In this document: positions 32,115-43,362 of the stretch, in pieces | Layout: each line of letters begins with the position of its first letter | How positions within the stretch are numbered: the stretch's first letter is position 1 | Source: Paraglomus occultum | Lineage: Eukaryota; Glomeromycota; Glomeromycetes; Paraglomerales; Paraglomeraceae | Length of the DNA stretch: 45,232 nt | Direction of reading: 5' to 3' | Assembly: GCA_910592205.1 (NCBI GenBank) | Contig: CAJVPJ010000096.1 | Span: 1-45,232 of the forward strand | The notes under the pieces: generated by a model | Database searches by the model: none | What the model was told of the DNA's origin: nothing | Seen by the model: the letters and a program-made list of their open reading frames with translations, nothing else | Position numbers and translations under genes: made by a program

Positions 32115-34092
32115 ATGCCCCAGGACAAAACTAATAGATATAAAGAATGGCTAGATACGAGCGTTCAATCTGGGACAATTTATTGTTGTCCAAAAAGCGA
32201 CATAAGAGTAGATCCTAGACCTATTGGTATCGGGGCATTCGGTATGGTACAAAAGGCAACGGTTAAGCGCTTCAGATTCCCCAAGTCTATCTTCGGCAAA
32301 AAGCACTTTCTTTCCGGCATGACTGTTGCGGTGAAGACGCTGATTCTGGCCACAAACAGTAATGGAGAGGATTTGTACGGCTCCTTTGTTCGAGAGGTTA
32401 TTAATTGTTACCAGTCCCGCTACCATTAACTTGTTGCATATAGACGACGCCAAACTAACGTAATTCCATACTTTTCAGTTGAAAAATCATAGGCAAGCAA
32501 ATTCTCACCCCAACATTATCCGCTTTTTAGGTCTATGCAAAGGTATTTAAATGGGAAAGCCTTGTTATTTATTATTAATGAAGAATAACAGCTGATTCTC
32601 GCTTTTCCGCCCGCAGACAAGAATGATGACTATCACATGATATTTGAACTGGCTGACGGTGGGACTTTACGTGAATACCTAGATAAACACTTTAGAAATT
32701 TGTCATGGAAACACAAATACAAGCTAGGTCTAGAGATTGTTGATGGATTAAGACACATACATTCGCTCGGGATTGTTCACAAAGATTTGGTATGCATTAC
32801 AAGTTTAATGCCTTTTTACGTTGCTGCTATAATCGTTTCAGTTAATACTAACTTACCTTTTGTATCAGTCTTCCAAAAATATTCTCATACAATTGGGTAT
32901 CGCTAAGATTACAGATTTCGGTTTATCTAGCGTCTTGAAGCAAATGTCCCCATCGCACGGTCACGGCGCACTGAGATACAAAGATCCAACATCATTTAGG
33001 GATGAATCGTACAGACGTGGAAAAAAATCAGACATGTTTAGTCTGGGAGTAATACTTTGGGAAATATCAACTGGAAAAATTCCGTGTGGAGGACGCGCTG
33101 AGGACAAAATCATTACGTGTAGGCTTAATGGCTACCGGGACCCTCCAATCGTCGGAACACCCAAAGAATATGTCGACGTGTATTCGGAATGTTGGGACGA
33201 AGACCCGGACAAGCGCCCATTCTGCGAAAATGTACACAAGAGATTAAAGATATTGGAGTATCGTGACGCGTTGGATGACTTTAACAGAATGTTGGAGCTT
33301 GAACCAAATGACGTGTCTGCATTGAAAAATAGGGGAGTTGTCTATCTCAACCTTGAAAAGTATGATGAGGCATTGCATGATTTCAATAAATCGTTAACGT
33401 TTGAACCAGATAATGCATTAACGCTCAGCAAAAGGGGAACCGTCTATACTAATCTTAAAAAGCACAACAGAGCATTAATCGATTTCAACAGATGCTTGGT
33501 AATTGAACCAACGAATGCGTACGCATTGAGAAACAGGGGACGTGTTTATCTTGATCTTAAGCGTCACGAGCAGGCATTGCGCGATCTAAGCCAATCATTG
33601 AAGATCGAACCATCTGATACTTGGGCATTGAGTACGAGAGGAGCCGTCTACCTTCACCTTGAGCGGTATAATGATGCGTTGAATGATTTCAATGCATCAC
33701 TAAAGATTAAACCAAATGACGCGTGGGCGTTGAGTAGACGCGGAGGTGTCTACCTTAATCTTAGACAATATGACAAAGCGTTGGAAGATTTCAACAATTC
33801 ATTGGATATTAATCCAGATGGTGCATGGGCGTTGAGCGGAAGGGGAGCGGTATATTATTATTGCGAGAACTATGAAGATGCATTAAAAGATTTCAGCAAG
33901 TCGTTAGAGATTGAACCAAGCAATACATGGACATTAAGTATAAGGGCAGCTGTTTATATTAATCTCAAGCAGCATGAGAATGCTTCCAAAGACATACAAA
34001 AATCGCTAGAGATTGAACCAGACAATACATGGACATTAAGTATAAGGAAAACTGTCTTACTTAATCTTAGACAGGACGGTGATACGCTTTAA
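32115..34092 (+). CDS. Kinase-TPR fusion protein D (8 TPRs, truncated tail)
   Basis: Exons 32115-32396, 32479-32542, 32617-32789 and 32869-34092 sum to 1743 nt (580 residues), with the family's fixed 64 and 173 nt exons. The kinase domain has IGIGAFGMVQKA, MTVAVKTL, MIFELADGGTLREYL, IVHKDL with SSKNIL, ITDFGLSSVLKQMSP, SDMFSLGVILWEI and CWDEDPDKRP. Eight 34-residue TPRs follow. The frame stops in the middle of a ninth (QDGDTL). Just after, another frame reads SLKIEPDSKDIISVVDE up to a stop, matching the C-terminal end of paralogue B, so a small indel has removed the tail. The start was chosen by alignment with the paralogues. Confidence 0.87.
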
Positions 34093-35965
34093 TGATCGTT
34101 GAAAATTGAACCAGATAGCAAAGACATTATATCGGTCGTTGACGAATAGTCGACACCCAAAAAATCTTTATTTTTGTATAGATTCTCTTAATAACGTATA
34201 GATATGTATAGTAAAAATGTAAAATAGTTGTAATCCATAATAAAACTCCGTCCTGGACTTTGTAATTAGAATGGAACTGGGTACCAGATAAAGGCCACAG
34301 TATATTTTAGGGGCCATAACTGTTAAATATTACAGGACGTGGTACGTGCTCCGCGTGATTACATCATACCTCTAATCATACAACGTCGCATAGCATACAT
34401 TATTCGTTACACTTGGTCTTAACAATAGCCAGAAACAATATTTCACCACAGACTAGTATCATGATTGTCCCTGACGTAATAAATTCCCTAACAATTGTGC
34501 GCTCAGTAGGATGATTATCAAGCACATAAGTCCAGCTATAATTAATCGCCGTTATATAAATACTTTGGTCCGATAATGCGAGAACTGTATCAATATTTTG
34601 AATGAAGTTTTTATCTCATAAAAAGGCAGATTGAGACTTTCATTGCTCGACGTCTACAGAACAGTAAATACGTATTGCGTTAATAATATCTTTTTACAGA
34701 CGGTTCATAACGTTCTTTATTTTATAATTTCGTTTTTGCACACATATGTTTTTTCCTTATTATTATATAAATATAAAAATAGATAACATGTTTCCTTGTC
34801 AGCACTAATATTGTGCATATTAATATGCATTGATGTAGTTTGTGTCATGTGACAGTGTGCAGTGACAATTCTACGTAATAAAGCAAAATAACATCCTTGA
34901 AACCCTGAAATCGCTTTGTTCGATTTGCCTAGTTTCATATACGGTAAAGGATGCTTTGTCTGACAATATATACCGTTGTGCCTCTGCATAACGTGAACAA
35001 TGAAATCATTGGTGTACAATGCATACTAACGAATATGTTTCATAAAGACATCGATTAGTTGCTGTCAAAAAAGGATCTCACATTGGAATTTTGAGAGGTT
35101 ATACAATTCAACCGGTTTGCGTTCATATGATGTGGCTCATTAAATGCACGACGTATATGAATTGTTGTGTATATGTCCAAACTCAATGTTTGTTTGTTGC
35201 CAATTTGGTAAATCTATTATTAATTTTAAAAATGAAATTTCATTATAAACTTAACATTTGAAAAAGAAAACATTGATTTTGACACGTTTTTTTTTTTAAA
35301 TCTTAATTTATTTTTTTTATTTAAATTTTTATTAACGACAAGTCTCTCATATTTTATATAATCCATTCAACAATATATTAACCAAGAGTTTATCTCGCCT
35401 CGTTACAATAATATATAATAATCCTCATCGTATAAAAAAAACTTTTATAAATATATGCCTGCATATAGAATGAGTAACCTTCTTTTTCTACACTGAAAGT
35501 ATAAACACTTTGTACATACAGAAGGTCATCCCAAACAAACAACGCGCACACACCCCCCACTCACACTCTCGCCCGAAAGTTAAAAAAAAAACTTACAAAA
35601 AAGAAAATGATATATAAAATAATATGGAGTCATATGATGGAAGAAATTTTCAATTTACAAGTATTACGCGCTGCGATACTTATGAGAATTTTTGGTATAT
35701 GATCACCTACACGCTCTACTTCCCCACATAAATAAAAGATGATCAACTATTTTCCACGTGCGTGTAAACAACATACACCCAAATTACTCAAAAATGCAAT
35801 ACAACCTTAATACAATAAATACTTTCTCTCACATTAAATATCCCCCATGCCAAATCGTGATAATCATTGCATACATATTTTTTTAAATAATTATCAAAAA
35901 CTACCAAATCCCTCACCACAAAAATATCCTTTCGCTTTTTCTTTCTCCTTTTCTCTTCCTCTCGT
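34093..35965. other. 1.9 kb intergenic, AT-rich
   Basis: The first 55 bases are the out-of-frame tail of gene D. The rest is strongly AT-rich with poly-T and poly-A runs (35280-35330) and has no recognisable gene, repeat or RNA. Confidence 0.45.
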
Positions 35966-38452
35966 TCAACTCTTTGGATGTAACGGAATCACACCAAATA
36001 AAAGCACAAAAGTGACCACAAAGAAATAAAGAAGCCCATCATTAAACAATGTCCGTGGATGTAGCCGAGTATATCGTGTCTTGCTTGTTGGCTGCTTTCT
36101 GACCACGACTCGAGGCGTCGGTTTGGAAACCGTTAACGGCGTCGATAATGAAATCGACTGTATCGGCGATGCAGTTATCGTTGAATTGAACGAGAAAAGA
36201 TCGGACGAAGAGTCGATGTCGGAAAATATAGATACAGACGAGAAACGATTCTCGTAATTGGTGCTTTTGGTCAGAGGCGGAAGGTACGGAAACCCGACCA
36301 GTTCTTTTTTGTTGTCCTCGTCGCTGGTAATCTCGCAAGCGCTATCTCGTCTTTCTTCTCTTTCTCTCTCGTTCTTTTGCGGCGGCATGTCCAAGTCCAA
36401 ACCATCGATCCCGTGTTTTTCTTCTGAAACTACAATGAACGATGTGGGTCTTGTTGTGGGAAGTGGGCTTAATAAGCGGGATGATCTTTTTGATGGAACA
36501 CTGTTTCTCGCCCGTCCCGAGTCTTCACGTTTGTGTGGTGGTGTTGGTCTACGTGTGAGCTTGTGAAAGTGTTGGAGTTCGTCTTTGCTAAAAAGGTACA
36601 TCTGCAAAAGGTAATGATACATGTTAATGGGAAAGACAGCGAGAAACCCGTAGAAAAAACGAGGAATGATATACGATCGACACGTTACCTGTTGTTCTTG
36701 TGCCTTTTTAATGGCAGCTGCCACTTTGCTTTTGTGCCAATTGTACAAGAATGACGCCTCATTTCCTTCAGTTTCTCCCGGACATAATGAAACTAAAAAC
36801 ATAAAAAAGTTTCAATCAGCAAATTTGGCACAATCCAAAAGCTTTTTTTAAAAAAAAAAAATTTATCCTGATCATTCTCAGAAATCTACTTACCCATTCC
36901 AATAAGCAAAATGTCTGTTCCGCGTATGACAAAAACGGGCCCACCGCTTGCACCATCCCATAGACTGGCAGAGATGCGAAACATTGTCGGTGGTAAATCT
37001 GGATCAAGAGAAGGGAGACCGACAACGCTGCCAGATGCGACGGATTTTGCGCGCGGATGAAGGATAGTGCTCAAGTCTTCGGGCTAGATAAAAGTGTTTG
37101 GGGGTAGGGAAAATAACAGTTGTTTGTTGTTTTAGTCCAAAAAGTAGTCATATGTTGTTTCCGCAGTCCGTTGAATAATGTTCATTTGATAGTCTTTGTT
37201 TATCCTTGGCTATTTGTTTGTGTTCTATTTGGACGCACAAAAAAAAAGAGCCCCAACTCGGGAGATAATACATACGATTTTGGGTCGACCATCTTCATCA
37301 GCCTCTCGATATCGCAATGCATTGCGTTCTTCGAGTACTTGTCTATTAGGTGTGCCGTTATATACAATTGCTACCACGCTGTCCTGTGTAATTTGAAGAG
37401 AGGATATGAATAAATTTAGTAACTCAAAAGTGTACATGTCACAACGACATCATCCACGACACATCCACGACATCCACGGCACACGCACGCCGAGTCGAAA
37501 CATTACCCTATATCGCAAGTTTTTTGCTACTTCAGATGAAGAGTCATCCGGTAATTCGAGATATCCAGGCGCACGGAAAGTCTTGTTTATTACGAGAAAC
37601 AATCCGAAGTCGGCTTCGTCACTGGCCCATAAACATTTCACAGGAATAGCGCTCCGTGGGCAAGTTTCTATTGTGTTACGAAAACAATAGAGAAGAAATA
37701 GAGTTGTGTTATAAGTTGGGTAATTAACTACAATGTTTGTGATAATATTTCTTAAACTAGAAATGACAAAGGACGTTTGAGATACTCGGCGACAATGCAC
37801 TCTAAACAGTTATACTAACTGGGTTTTACCATATATATATTAATTCCCTTTTCGTCTACTAACCAATATGTCCAATACTCAACACTCCTCACGACACTCC
37901 TCTACCGTTACCACTGCCACTACCACTACCGCTACCACGCCACCAACCACCACTACCCACTACTACCACCGTTACCACCACCACACCAGCACCAAACTCA
38001 CCTCCCCAACTTGCAATAGATACATAACCGGCGGTACTCATACTCTCAATCTTTGCTGCGTTGGTATCACCCAATCTCAGCCTACTCACAAATAGCCTCG
38101 GACCGACAAAGAAACCAGTCTCGTATACTTCTGGATTGATAGCGCTCCATAGCCTTCCGACTGCCTCTGCTGTATTTTCTAATTTTGCTTTTATGGCTGG
38201 CTCTAGCATATCTCGTGCATGCTTAGCTAGTGAATAGAAGCGTGGTGATTGTATCCCTTCTTGTGGATCGACGTACATGCTTGTGTTCCAACTGCCAGCT
38301 GATTCGTCATATTCCAGTGAACCGGGTGGGGAGAGAGAAGAGGAGTATGTGGGTTGTGGTATTGAGGAAAGGGTGAAGAAGGACGAGTCAAGAGAGTGGC
38401 GGGGTACATAGGGACGTAGAAGGGGGTGCTCGGGTTGCTCTGTGGAGAACAT
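35966..38452 (-). CDS. Trypsin-like serine protease homologue with C-terminal membrane anchor
   Basis: Minus-strand exons 38452-38090, 37801-37786, 37667-37507, 37383-37276, 37083-36894, 36792-36689 and 36601-35966 give 1578 nt (525 residues) with all phases consistent. GFFVGPRLF marks the first strand of a chymotrypsin fold. WASDEADFGLFLV carries the probable catalytic Asp146, and SLWDGASGGPVFV the nucleophile Ser262. At the expected His position this model reads SALSP, so the His may be lost; the 16-nt second exon is the weakest call. A Ser-rich, disordered stretch (about 320-500) leads to a hydrophobic C-terminal segment (about 504-521, LLYFFVVTFVLLFGVIPL), suggesting tail anchoring. The 87-nt sixth intron (36688-36602) keeps frame if retained. 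Confidence 0.72.
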
Positions 38453-41430
38453 TTTTTTTTCTTTGTGAAAGAAGTTGTGTATGTGGGGAAAGAGGGGATA
38501 ATATTTTTAAGATGGATTATTATTATCGGAAGATGGGATAAATTTTTGTGGTAGAATGACAAGTGGGGAAGGTTTATTTTTCTTCTCTTTTCAAAGAGTA
38601 TTATTGAGAGTATGCAGATAGATTGATGGTATGCTTTTGATTATTAGTAAAATGATTATTATCTCTCGGTATACTCTTGTTTTTTTATCCTCTCTTTTCT
38701 TTTTCTCTCTCTCTTCTCTCTCTCTCTCTCGCTATTTTGTTAATATTGATGATGATGTTTATGTACAATAAATTATGAGTGGGTTTTTCTGCAGGATGGG
38801 ACACTCCTTTATATCTTTTGAGACGTTGTAAAAACGGAGCAAGTGTCCCAGATATTCTTCAGAATCTCGATAGATTATTCGTTAACGTTTACGAGTGGGT
38901 TATCCTTTTTTATTTCTTTTTTCTTTCTCATGCATATAAATGATGGTCAGCATACAGTTGTGAAATGGCTGATACTTTAGATTCGACACAACAATGAAAC
39001 AGATAAAGTTCAAGTAAATAAATATACGGATAATGTATGTGTACATTCATAATACTCTCACATTCTATACTACTCCACACTTCACACACACTCTTTCTTT
39101 CTTTCTTTTTTACCCTTGGTTACTAGTTCATGTAATATCTACCTCTATCTCTCTAATCAAGATGTGAACGTGCTTGTGTCCATTGTCATTGTCGGAGTTT
39201 ATAATAACCTGATACAATAAAATAGTCTCCTACAATACAGCAATACAACAAAGACACTGCAACTGGCGTATATCATATTGTACATCATACTCTATAATAT
39301 TAACGGTACTTTATACAACATAAAAAAATACAGAATTGTTATATACACAAATATGTACATCTGAATAAGAGACAATATAAATTACCGTTACAATACAATA
39401 CTTATGAACATGCATATTTTATACAATGGAAAAATATGATGTCTTAAAATAAACTAATAAAGACAGAACTATGCATTCATTTACACATACAACGTATATT
39501 ACAATTTGCCATTCCCAACAGAGTCGTATAACTATTTTTGTTACAATTGTTGCTTTGTCACATATGACCCATTCCTAATTCGTCACAGACAAACTTGTTT
39601 CTCGAGTGTTGTAGTTGTTAAAACAATAACTGATACCACTAAAAGTACCAAGTCGGAGAGCATTCTCAGAACTCCGACCATGCAAGAGAAGAAGTATGGC
39701 GAAATGGCAGGAAACATGTTCGGATTTATCGGGAGTTTGTAATCGCACACTAGCATACTATAGAGCATGTTATCAGCATGGTTTATCAAAGTTACTGGTA
39801 GAGAAAGTCTGTGCGAGTATATGAAAAAAAATTTTTTTTTAATTGAAAAGAGCAACTGATTATACTGATTGAAATAATCAGCCCGCATCCCATCATCATC
39901 ATCGTCATCGTCATCACAGATACTACAGTGGGGCAAGTTCCAACACCTGAAATTCTATTTGTATTTTGGTTATCGATCCAATTAAATTGTACAGACTTGG
40001 TAATTCGTATGTGGTGATGATAATCAACATTTCCCCCCCCCCTCACCCCATCTCGAATTCCCTGCACATCCCCACCACTTGTGTGTTTTCAACTTTCCCT
40101 ATCTTTAGCGCATATAAATTAAAATCATTTCTATTATAACCCAGGAATATGAGCTATTACTATGGAAACCCCGGTTAAGGTTAAACGTTAAAATGTTACA
40201 AACAATTATAAGGGGTGTTTTTAATCATACTTATCAAAGATTAATCTTTTCACAGACGCTAAATTCTTAATTTCAGGGTTAAGATTAGTCGCACAATATT
40301 ATCGTTTCCTATTTCTGCTTCCTAATTCTAAAGTACAAAAAGTGACAAGATTAAGCGATAACTGACCAGCCCTTATAATAAGCACAGCTTACTCTCTTCC
40401 AAGTCTACGAGCTTTTATATTAATCTTGTACAAGCCATAAAACCAAAGTTTCCACCATTTTTTAATCGTGTGTTTATTATCAAGACAGTAGTGATCTAAA
40501 AAATGAGTTAATAAATATACAGACAGCGATACTCATACAGTACGTAAACGTGTTGAAAATACCTGTGTATTTTCATACGAATTGATGTTTATGCTAAAGG
40601 TAAACCTTTTACAAATTGATTATAAATCTTATTAACATAACGCAGTTATTTTATAATAATCAGGCATATATGTAATTATTTCTCTCAACCGACTCCCTGC
40701 CTATTGCTGATTTGATGGCAACAGATAATTGAAACAAAAATAGTACCTCTTATGTAATTGCTTATCTAAACTTTTTTGTCTAGATTAAAATAAATAATAA
40801 TACATTGAGCTTGCGATAATTGTTTTTATCAAACAAGAAACTGTTAATCAGTTTGGACCACGTAAAACCAAAACTAAAAATTTCTTGTACGTTGTAAACT
40901 AAATTTTATGCTTATGCCCAATACTTAGTAATAGTCGATAGATGTTTGAAACACGTTTAGTTACTGTACTATAATAAAGGCTATTGTACACGTATCAGTA
41001 TTAGTATTTAATTAGCAAATTTTATGAAAATCGCCTTTATCAATACTTTCTATATACTTCCGGCGCCATTTATATGTATCTTTGTGACGTAATAGAGATT
41101 TTATTTATAATATGACACAAAATGATAATGCACAGAATTAGGGTAATTAAAAATTTGGCCCTGCCAATACAAGAAATATAAGCAGTTAGGTTAAACACAT
41201 GCAGTAATAATCTCCAACACAGTTTTGACTCGGCTGCCTTGCTACCAATTTGCAGGTATTGAAGTAATCAATTGGGGAATGTCATCAACGCGGGATTCAA
41301 CAAATTTTCATTACAAAGACGACCGTAATTAAATTATAGGTGACAATTACAACCTTCGTGATTGAAAATGCTAAAGTCGCTGGAAAGCAGATATATGACC
41401 TTGCTGTCGTATGTGGAAATGGAAAGTAAA
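38453..41430. other. 3 kb intergenic, microsatellites only
   Basis: Contains a TC-rich microsatellite (about 38690-38732) and a CATCAT/CGTCAT repeat (about 39895-39915). Open frames at 39506-39742 and on the opposite strand look like chance. No coding sequence is recognised. Confidence 0.45.
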
Positions 41431-41437
41431 ATAACAT

Positions 41438-42196
41438 CTAATTATAAAGAAAGAGTATGACTGCTTGTAAAAGTCTTTGTTTGGAAAAAATCTTCGCAGG
41501 TAGAAACAGAACCATGTGATACCAATGCATATGCACCAGTGCAATGGCCTCAATAGTCAATTTTCTTTCTTCGGCAAAGTAATGGCGCCCTTGCTGTATT
41601 TCGTCAAACCAAAGATTCATAAGCAAAGGAACAGCGTATTATTTTGACTCCCTTGAAAGACCCATCAAACCAATCTAATCACCGTCCATGTACTCACTAA
41701 AAGTTTAAAATCTTGTTTATTGTATCAGTCCCATTACCGTCTGTTGCTTCGTCACTTTCATTCTTATGGCCAAGGCAACAAAGAAACTTGAAAACAACAT
41801 TTGTTGTTGAGGCATTTGCTGTTGAGGAGTCTGAAAATCAAAGTAGGATAACATTTTCCCTGCAAATATAAAATAGTTAGTTTTGCCATTGTCCAACTTC
41901 CCAAGTTAACAGTTGCCCCAGCCGTACCATTTCATCAACAAAGCTTTTAGCAATGGAACCAATTTCTAAAGAGTTTCCTGATGAGTTTCGTGATAGCGTT
42001 GAATTATGAATAATGATTGAGGAACCGCCATCGGCTGGCATTTGATTTGCGTTTCTGCTCCCAACCTTTGTCACGTTTTTGGTCGGATTTGGATGCAAAG
42101 CCTTGAGTTGAAGATATTCTTGACTGGCAATGTCGTACTCATTATTCCATTCCGCTAGGTCAGCGAGGTGCTTACGGACGCTTGGCCTTGGACATC
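41438..42196 (-). CDS. Fragments of one or more unidentified genes, splicing unresolved
   Basis: Three minus-strand open segments look protein-like. From 42196 down to 41877 one reads RPSVRKHLADLAEWNNEYDI, ASQEYLQLKALHPNP and SIAKSFVDEMVRLGQLLTWE. From 41854 to 41717 a Gln-rich then hydrophobic 45-residue piece starts MLSYFDFQTPQQQ. From about 41610 to 41485 another reads NLWFDEIQQGRHYF, AEERKLTIEAIALV. I could not join them with phase-consistent introns, and I recognise no family. They may be one multi-exon gene or decayed remnants. Confidence 0.35.
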
Positions 42197-42345
42197 AGAT
42201 AACCGGATCGCTTAGCGATTGCTACGCCCCGCATTGGGTTTGTGGCTCAGCGGATATACATGTAATACCAGCATTGAATGACAAAAGTCGAGTGAACCCT
42301 GCCACGCCGCTCCCTTTTCTAAAAGAAAATTTATTTCTCTATTAT

Positions 42346-42850
42346 CCATTATATACTAACCCTTTTCTTATGCACCCCATCCAAGAATTCATCGATCGCC
42401 TTATCTTCCAATGATTTGGTATTTGAAGCGATATCAGATATATCGGATGCGTCTTCTGACATTTGTTTAGATGTATCATCTTGCGGTAAAGAGGTTGCAG
42501 GGGGTAATGCAGAGCATCGAATCTCTGATTCTTCAAGTTCCGTTAAAGATTCAGATTTTGTTGTAGAAGATGCTCTCAATTCATTAGTAATGACCTGAGT
42601 CTGCTTCTGTTCCAATTTCGTGATTCTATCTTTAAGCTCAGTATTCTCGGCAGTGAGCTTGGCAGTATCTGTTTTATTATTTTTCTCCAACTCTTCAAAC
42701 CTGGTTTTAAGCTCAATGCTCTCTTCTATGACTTGTCTTAACTTCACATTTCCAGCTTCGATCTCAGCATATTTTTTTCTAAGTTCAGGAATCTTGGCAT
42801 ACTCCTTTCTAAGCTCAGAAATCTCAGCCAAGAGCTTCGAATTTAATTCT
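42346..42850 (-). CDS. Coiled-coil protein of a Glomeromycotina-type family, start frame broken
   Basis: From the upstream stop the frame encodes about 165 residues. It begins DSLKELNSKLLAEISELRK and continues as heptad-rich coiled coil (AEIEAGNVKLRQVIEE, KLTAENTELKDRITKLEQKQ). It ends in a Ser/Asp-rich segment and SLEDKAIDEFLDGVHKKRV. The last motif recurs in many Rhizophagus proteins of unknown function (from memory). No ATG opens this frame. A nearby ATG (about 42881 down, MANTESKSI) is in another frame and would join smoothly if one base were shifted at about 42858. So the gene is either frameshifted or has an undetected short intron. The C-terminus looks early compared with relatives. 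Confidence 0.55.
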
Positions 42851-43362
42851 TTTAATGAATCGATTTAGATTCTGTATTTGCCATTTTTTACAAGATGTAG
42901 ATATATTCAAAAGTTTATTTAATATTAATATAGAAAAATATACATGTATACAGTATTAAGTATATGCTATGTAAGAAACTTTATACTAAAAATTTTCCGG
43001 AAATCAGAAATCGAAACTTCTTGATTATATCGATCCCAAAACACACATGCAAAAGCAAACGCGTTTATGTATTAGTATACGAAATCAACCATGATGTAGC
43101 TCGTGATGGGCCATGATCGAGAATTGATTTATTTACATTTGAGAATATTTAAACTCTACACGTTATTCATTAACATCATAAACTTTCCTGCTAATTAGAC
43201 GGTGCAAACCAACTCTCAAAATAACAAACATACATTTCAAATCTGCATCTTGTCGATTTTGTAATGTCTCGAGGTATTCTCTGCTTTTCGTTTTTATCTT
43301 CCATTCCAAAGCCTCCTCGACTGTCTTTTGATTTTTCCGGAATGGATCATTAATTTTTAGTT

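Noticed and set aside
36258-36566. Plus-strand 102-residue open frame
   Set aside because: Antisense to the Ser-rich part of the protease-like gene.
37868-38095. Thr/His-rich plus-strand frame
   Set aside because: Low-complexity ACC/CAC repeat lying in an intron and exon 1 of the opposite-strand protease-like gene.
38690-38732. TC-rich tract as a promoter element
   Set aside because: Better explained as a simple microsatellite.
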